This document shows positions 23,725 through 26,315 of a DNA stretch of 26,315 nt, one piece after another. Location of the stretch: NCBI GenBank assembly GCA_934754775.1, contig CAKVIM010000019.1, positions 1 to 26,315 of the forward strand, written 5' to 3'. Numbering within the stretch: position 1 is the stretch's first letter; every line of letters starts with the position of its first letter. The DNA is from an uncultured Candidatus Melainabacteria bacterium (lineage in GTDB: Bacteria; Cyanobacteriota; Vampirovibrionia; Gastranaerophilales; Gastranaerophilaceae). The notes below the pieces were generated by a model that searched no databases, was not told the origin of the DNA, and saw only the letters and a program-made list of their open reading frames with translations. The position numbers and the translations under genes are program-made.

Positions 23725-23965
23725 CTGAACTCCTTTCACTTATCAAAGTGTCATAAATCTTGTCTAATTTTTTATTAATATCAATAATTTGCTCTTTCAT
23801 ATTTCCAAACTCCGATTTTGTTATATAAACTTGAGCCACCTCTGAAAGAATTTCTCGATGTGTCTGTTCAAGTTTTTCCGGAGTAACAAAAAGGTTGTAT
23901 TGAAAAATTACCGCAATACACACAATTAGAACCGGTGCATATTTGTAAAAAAATTGTTTATCCAT
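23711..23965 (-). CDS. Small membrane/coiled-coil phage protein
   Basis: From ATG 23965 this is 84 aa: MDKQFFYKYAPVLIVCIAVI begins one N-terminal membrane segment, followed by a coiled coil (FGNMKEQIIDINKKLDKIYD). AGGG lies 8 nt before the ATG. The layout fits an accessory lysis or spanin/holin-like protein, or a hemolysin XhlA-type protein, but none is proven. A longer frame from 24091 lies wholly inside the upstream gene and is probably not used. Confidence 0.65.
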   Translation of the reverse strand: MDKQFFYKYAPVLIVCIAVIFQYNLFVTPEKLEQTHREILSEVAQVYITKSEFGNMKEQIIDINKKLDKIYDTLISERSSDGIN

Positions 23966-23975
23966 AATTCTAACC

Positions 23976-24596
23976 CTACATTGTCGAATTATTCGCAAAC
24001 ATCTCCGCAAATTTCGCAATCGCATTAAGAATTTTTGCGGAATTATCGGTAGAATCATTATTTGAAAGAGCTTTCGTAATTTTGGTTGCATTGCCGGTGC
24101 TTGTTTTAAGTGATTGATCCTGCATATCTGAAATTACGTCATAACCTTGCATGTAAGCCGAAAGCAAATTATTGAGAATTTTAGCCGAATTATCCTGAGA
24201 ATTTTCAAGCAATTGATTAGCATACGAAGCAAGAGAGCTTGTAGTCGTATCAGAAAGATTTTTATACAAATCCGTTGCCTGCGAAGAACGCACCATATTT
24301 CGCTTTGATAATGGATTAATGATATTATTTTCCAAACTCTTTGATGCTTCGTTTGCCAAAGTCGACGTAAAACTATTCAACTTAGCTTGATTTGTCGTCG
24401 AATTCAAACTCGGATTCAAATACTCATCCAAAAGCGAATCAATATTTTTGTTAACAAAATTGTAAACAGAATTAAGTGCCGTCCCCGGATTAAAAGCAGT
24501 CATTGTCCCGGAATTGTTTGTAGTCGCAGTTGCATAAGGATTTGAAGTCGTTGTATCTCCATACACAGTCGAAGTCATTTGTGATTTTTTTCCCAT
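23976..24596 (-). CDS. Putative internal virion protein of the phage
   Basis: This 206-aa protein is rich in Ser, Thr, Asn and Ala, with almost no cysteine or tryptophan. The N-terminus is low-complexity (TTTSNPYATATTNNSG) and the rest helical (LANEASKSLENNIINPLSKR). GAAAGGA precedes the ATG. Position after a tail hub-like gene is where T7-like phages carry internal (ejection) proteins. This is inference from composition and order. Confidence 0.55.
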   Translation of the reverse strand: MGKKSQMTSTVYGDTTTSNPYATATTNNSGTMTAFNPGTALNSVYNFVNKNIDSLLDEYLNPSLNSTTNQAKLNSFTSTLANEASKSLENNIINPLSKRNMVRSSQATDLYKNLSDTTTSSLASYANQLLENSQDNSAKILNNLLSAYMQGYDVISDMQDQSLKTSTGNATKITKALSNNDSTDNSAKILNAIAKFAEMFANNSTM

Positions 24597-24614
24597 ATTT
24601 TTGTCCTTTCATTT

Positions 24615-26159
24615 TTACACCGTCTTTGTCTTAATCTTGCCAAACTCAATATTTCTGATACAAAAATCATCCCCTTCACGTTTAGTAAAAAACGTCATTT
24701 GCAGAGTCTTAAAGAAAGATGCCGGTAATTTTTTAACAGTATTGATATCCTTTTGGGCAAAATATGACAAATCCCAATGCCCAATATCAAAATACAATGC
24801 ATCCTTAAGAGTCTTTGCCTTGATATATCGAGTTTTTGCAGAAAGTGAGTCATAATTTTTGGTGTATTCGATATAAAAGCTATTGTTGTAATACATATCC
24901 AAAGAGACTTTTGGCGGATACGAAAGAATCTTGAAAGAATTTTCATACCCCAAATTTAGCGGAGTACACTTGTAAAACGTACCGATGAATTCGCCGTCAA
25001 ACGTAGATGAGGTATACTCTTCATAGATTTTTTTGCCCGCAGAATACAAAATCCCGCCAACAATTGCAAAACAATTGATTTTCTGGCACTTTCTTTTTAC
25101 CCACGCAGAACGCAAATAATCGTATATCACAATCGTCGAATAGTTTTCATCTTCACTCGGCAAAAGAAACCAAACCTCGTTCCTATCAGCAGTTACAACC
25201 GAAAGTGCTTTAATATTTTGCTTCAAACCGCTTGGAATACTAAATAACTCTTCTTGAATATCAAGAGCAATGTTGTTACCCAACGTTTTATCACCATTAA
25301 CGACCTGCTTGAAAGAAAATACCCCCTTTTTCGTATCATCGTAAAAATACAACTCTGTTCCGTGAAATACGAGTGCGTTATAAGAAGCACATCCCCCGGG
25401 AGAGTCCATCGTTTTGTAGAAAGCCGAGTTTTCCTCATCCAAAGCAATTAGGCAAGATGAATTTGAGTGAAAAACCGCCAATGTACCTAAATACGGATAA
25501 ATAGCCGTAATATTTTTTACAAACTCTATATAACCGGCAGAAGTCGAAATTCCCGCATCAGAAGTCGCAAAATCATAAATATTTTCTTGTACCGAATACC
25601 ACAGAACCTGTTGGCTAAAAACCCACAAACGCCCTGCAAAAACAACAATCCCTAGCCCTTTGACCTCTCGGTTATCAGCATCTTTAAGATTCATCATCTT
25701 GACTTCATCAAGTTCGCCCGACTCATTCAAGTTTTCAAGTTCAATTGAAAGCATATCCTCAGAATTAGAAAACACCCACAAGTCAGACCAGCCTTGAGAA
25801 ACATCCGTTGCTGAAGACACCCCCGTAACCTTCAAACCGCTGACCTTTAATGTCAAACTCGCACTAATTTTAGAAAAAAGATAGATTTTGCCTTCTGTTT
25901 GGCTTTCTGTATGCACAAAAAAATACGTCTGCCCCTTTTGCACACTTTCAAAAATATTTATTACTTGCTCGTCATCAGGAATCAAATCACAAACCGCCAC
26001 ATTTCCCTTCGCAGTACGAATTCCGACTCCGGAATTCGTCTCAGTCGCAAAAAGTTCAACATTCTGAATATCCGATGCCGTTATTACAGACGAAGAATAA
26101 ACAGAAGAACTCCTGTTAATTCCTGAAAAATTATTACAAATTAATGCAGTTTTCTGCAT
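24615..26159 (-). CDS. Phage tail hub / DNA stabilisation-like protein
   Basis: This 514-aa protein is almost all beta-like. Repeated blade-type strands (LWVFSNSED, RLWVFSQQVLWYSVQENIYD, YLGTLAVFHSNSSCLIA, ELYFYDDTKKGVFSF, VWFLLPSEDENYSTIVIYDY) suggest a beta-propeller as in podovirus tail-tube (T7 gp12) and stabilisation (P22 gp10) proteins. No enzyme motif is visible. AAAGGAG lies just before the ATG. It is the first minus-strand gene seen in this operon. Confidence 0.55.
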   Translation of the reverse strand: MQKTALICNNFSGINRSSSVYSSSVITASDIQNVELFATETNSGVGIRTAKGNVAVCDLIPDDEQVINIFESVQKGQTYFFVHTESQTEGKIYLFSKISASLTLKVSGLKVTGVSSATDVSQGWSDLWVFSNSEDMLSIELENLNESGELDEVKMMNLKDADNREVKGLGIVVFAGRLWVFSQQVLWYSVQENIYDFATSDAGISTSAGYIEFVKNITAIYPYLGTLAVFHSNSSCLIALDEENSAFYKTMDSPGGCASYNALVFHGTELYFYDDTKKGVFSFKQVVNGDKTLGNNIALDIQEELFSIPSGLKQNIKALSVVTADRNEVWFLLPSEDENYSTIVIYDYLRSAWVKRKCQKINCFAIVGGILYSAGKKIYEEYTSSTFDGEFIGTFYKCTPLNLGYENSFKILSYPPKVSLDMYYNNSFYIEYTKNYDSLSAKTRYIKAKTLKDALYFDIGHWDLSYFAQKDINTVKKLPASFFKTLQMTFFTKREGDDFCIRNIEFGKIKTKTV

Positions 26160-26315
26160 TTTAAACTCCTTTCTTCTTAAAAAATTATTAAGAAATTTCG
26201 ATTTTCTTAGCTCAAACGTTACAAAACTTCACAATTCGAGTCTAAAAAGGCAATTTTTATTCTTTTAAATACTTTATATATACATAAGAGATATCAAGGA
26301 GAGTTCTAAAGATGT
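26160..26315 (+). promoter_or_regulatory. Divergent control region with start of a plus-strand gene at 26312
   Basis: On the plus strand AAGGAG (26296-26301) precedes ATG 26312 by 10 nt, with TATATA at 26275-26280 as a possible -10. The gene itself is outside. On the left, an AT hairpin (TTCTTAA and TTAAGAA, ~26173-26193) lies upstream of the tail hub gene. Confidence 0.5.

Larger units (their letters stand above)
19645..26315. mobile_element. Phage late gene region, podovirus-like (prophage or remnant), continues beyond the window
   Basis: Nine minus-strand genes, tightly packed with Shine-Dalgarno sites, run from a tail hub-like protein to the large terminase. The order (tail tube-like, internal virion-like, membrane protein, fibers, terminase last) recalls T7-type late regions. 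The left border is set by the terminase 3' end overlapping the host-type gene at 19653. No integrase, capsid, portal or lysis enzyme is in view. Confidence 0.8.

Noticed and set aside
23966..24091. N-terminal extension of the 84-aa membrane protein
   Set aside because: It lies in another frame of the upstream gene, reads as an Arg/Leu-rich shadow and would bury the membrane segment.
1..26315. CRISPR array or tRNA/rRNA genes
   Set aside because: I saw no regularly spaced direct repeats of 25-40 nt and no cloverleaf or rRNA sequence on either strand by eye.

Overview
The window is A+T-rich and mostly ordinary bacterial chromosome from 1 to about 19,650. From there to the right edge it is phage structural DNA. 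The best lineage guess is the non-photosynthetic sister group of Cyanobacteria (Melainabacteria/Vampirovibrionia, order Gastranaerophilales, mostly animal-gut bacteria). Supporting signs are an RNase E/G gene beside a fused B12-binding radical-SAM/DUF2344 gene, an S2 protein with a cyanobacterial-looking N-terminus, and a large lineage-type protein of unknown function at 12738-15050. This assignment is inference from protein resemblance; no rRNA gene is present to confirm it.

Left part (1-5718): the 5' end of RNase E/G runs off the left edge. Between it and the radical-SAM gene lies a repeat-rich 600 bp. It holds an octamer repeat tract, a decayed partial copy of the 3' end of the radical-SAM gene, a palindromic MITE-like unit and a short C-rich palindromic repeat. 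A related C-rich repeat sits in frame inside the radical-SAM gene. Next come a membrane protein with a HEAGH zinc-protease motif and, convergent with it, a membrane-anchored protein of unknown function.

Metabolic part (5796-12613): nanE, a ROK-family sugar kinase and a 71-aa ORF form a tight operon that would turn ManNAc into GlcNAc-6-phosphate. They are followed by a UbiA-type prenyltransferase, a DegT-type sugar aminotransferase and a GGDEF protein with a degenerate receiver domain. On the other strand are a YqeG-type HAD phosphatase and a U32 protein resembling the tRNA-hydroxylation protein TrhP. Two perfect GC-rich hairpins act as terminators here.

Central part (12738-18472): the 770-aa lineage-type protein overlaps a convergent DUF4127 gene. 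The rpsB-tsf operon follows, with a 140-nt leader, a heptamer-repeat hairpin between the genes and a terminator. Just after it is a well-formed small RNA gene at 18384-18472: consensus promoter, 12-bp closing stem, structured core, U-tract. I could not assign it to a known family. The convergent 153-aa ORF that overlaps its terminator resembles phage-associated barnase/EndoU-like nucleases.

Phage part (19645-26315): nine co-oriented minus-strand genes read from right to left: a tail hub/stabilisation-like protein, a possible internal virion protein, a small membrane/coiled-coil protein, a fiber, two small structural proteins, a second fiber with a related C-terminal domain, DUF1353 and the large terminase. 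The order recalls the late region of T7-like podoviruses, where terminase comes last. No integrase, capsid or portal gene is in view, and a plus-strand gene appears to start at 26312.

A theme across the chromosome is two kinds of translation start. Some genes have classical Shine-Dalgarno sites (RNase E/G, the aminotransferase, GGDEF, rpsB, tsf and all phage genes). At least six others have a TGn-extended or bare -10 box ending 6-7 nt before the ATG, which predicts leaderless mRNAs.
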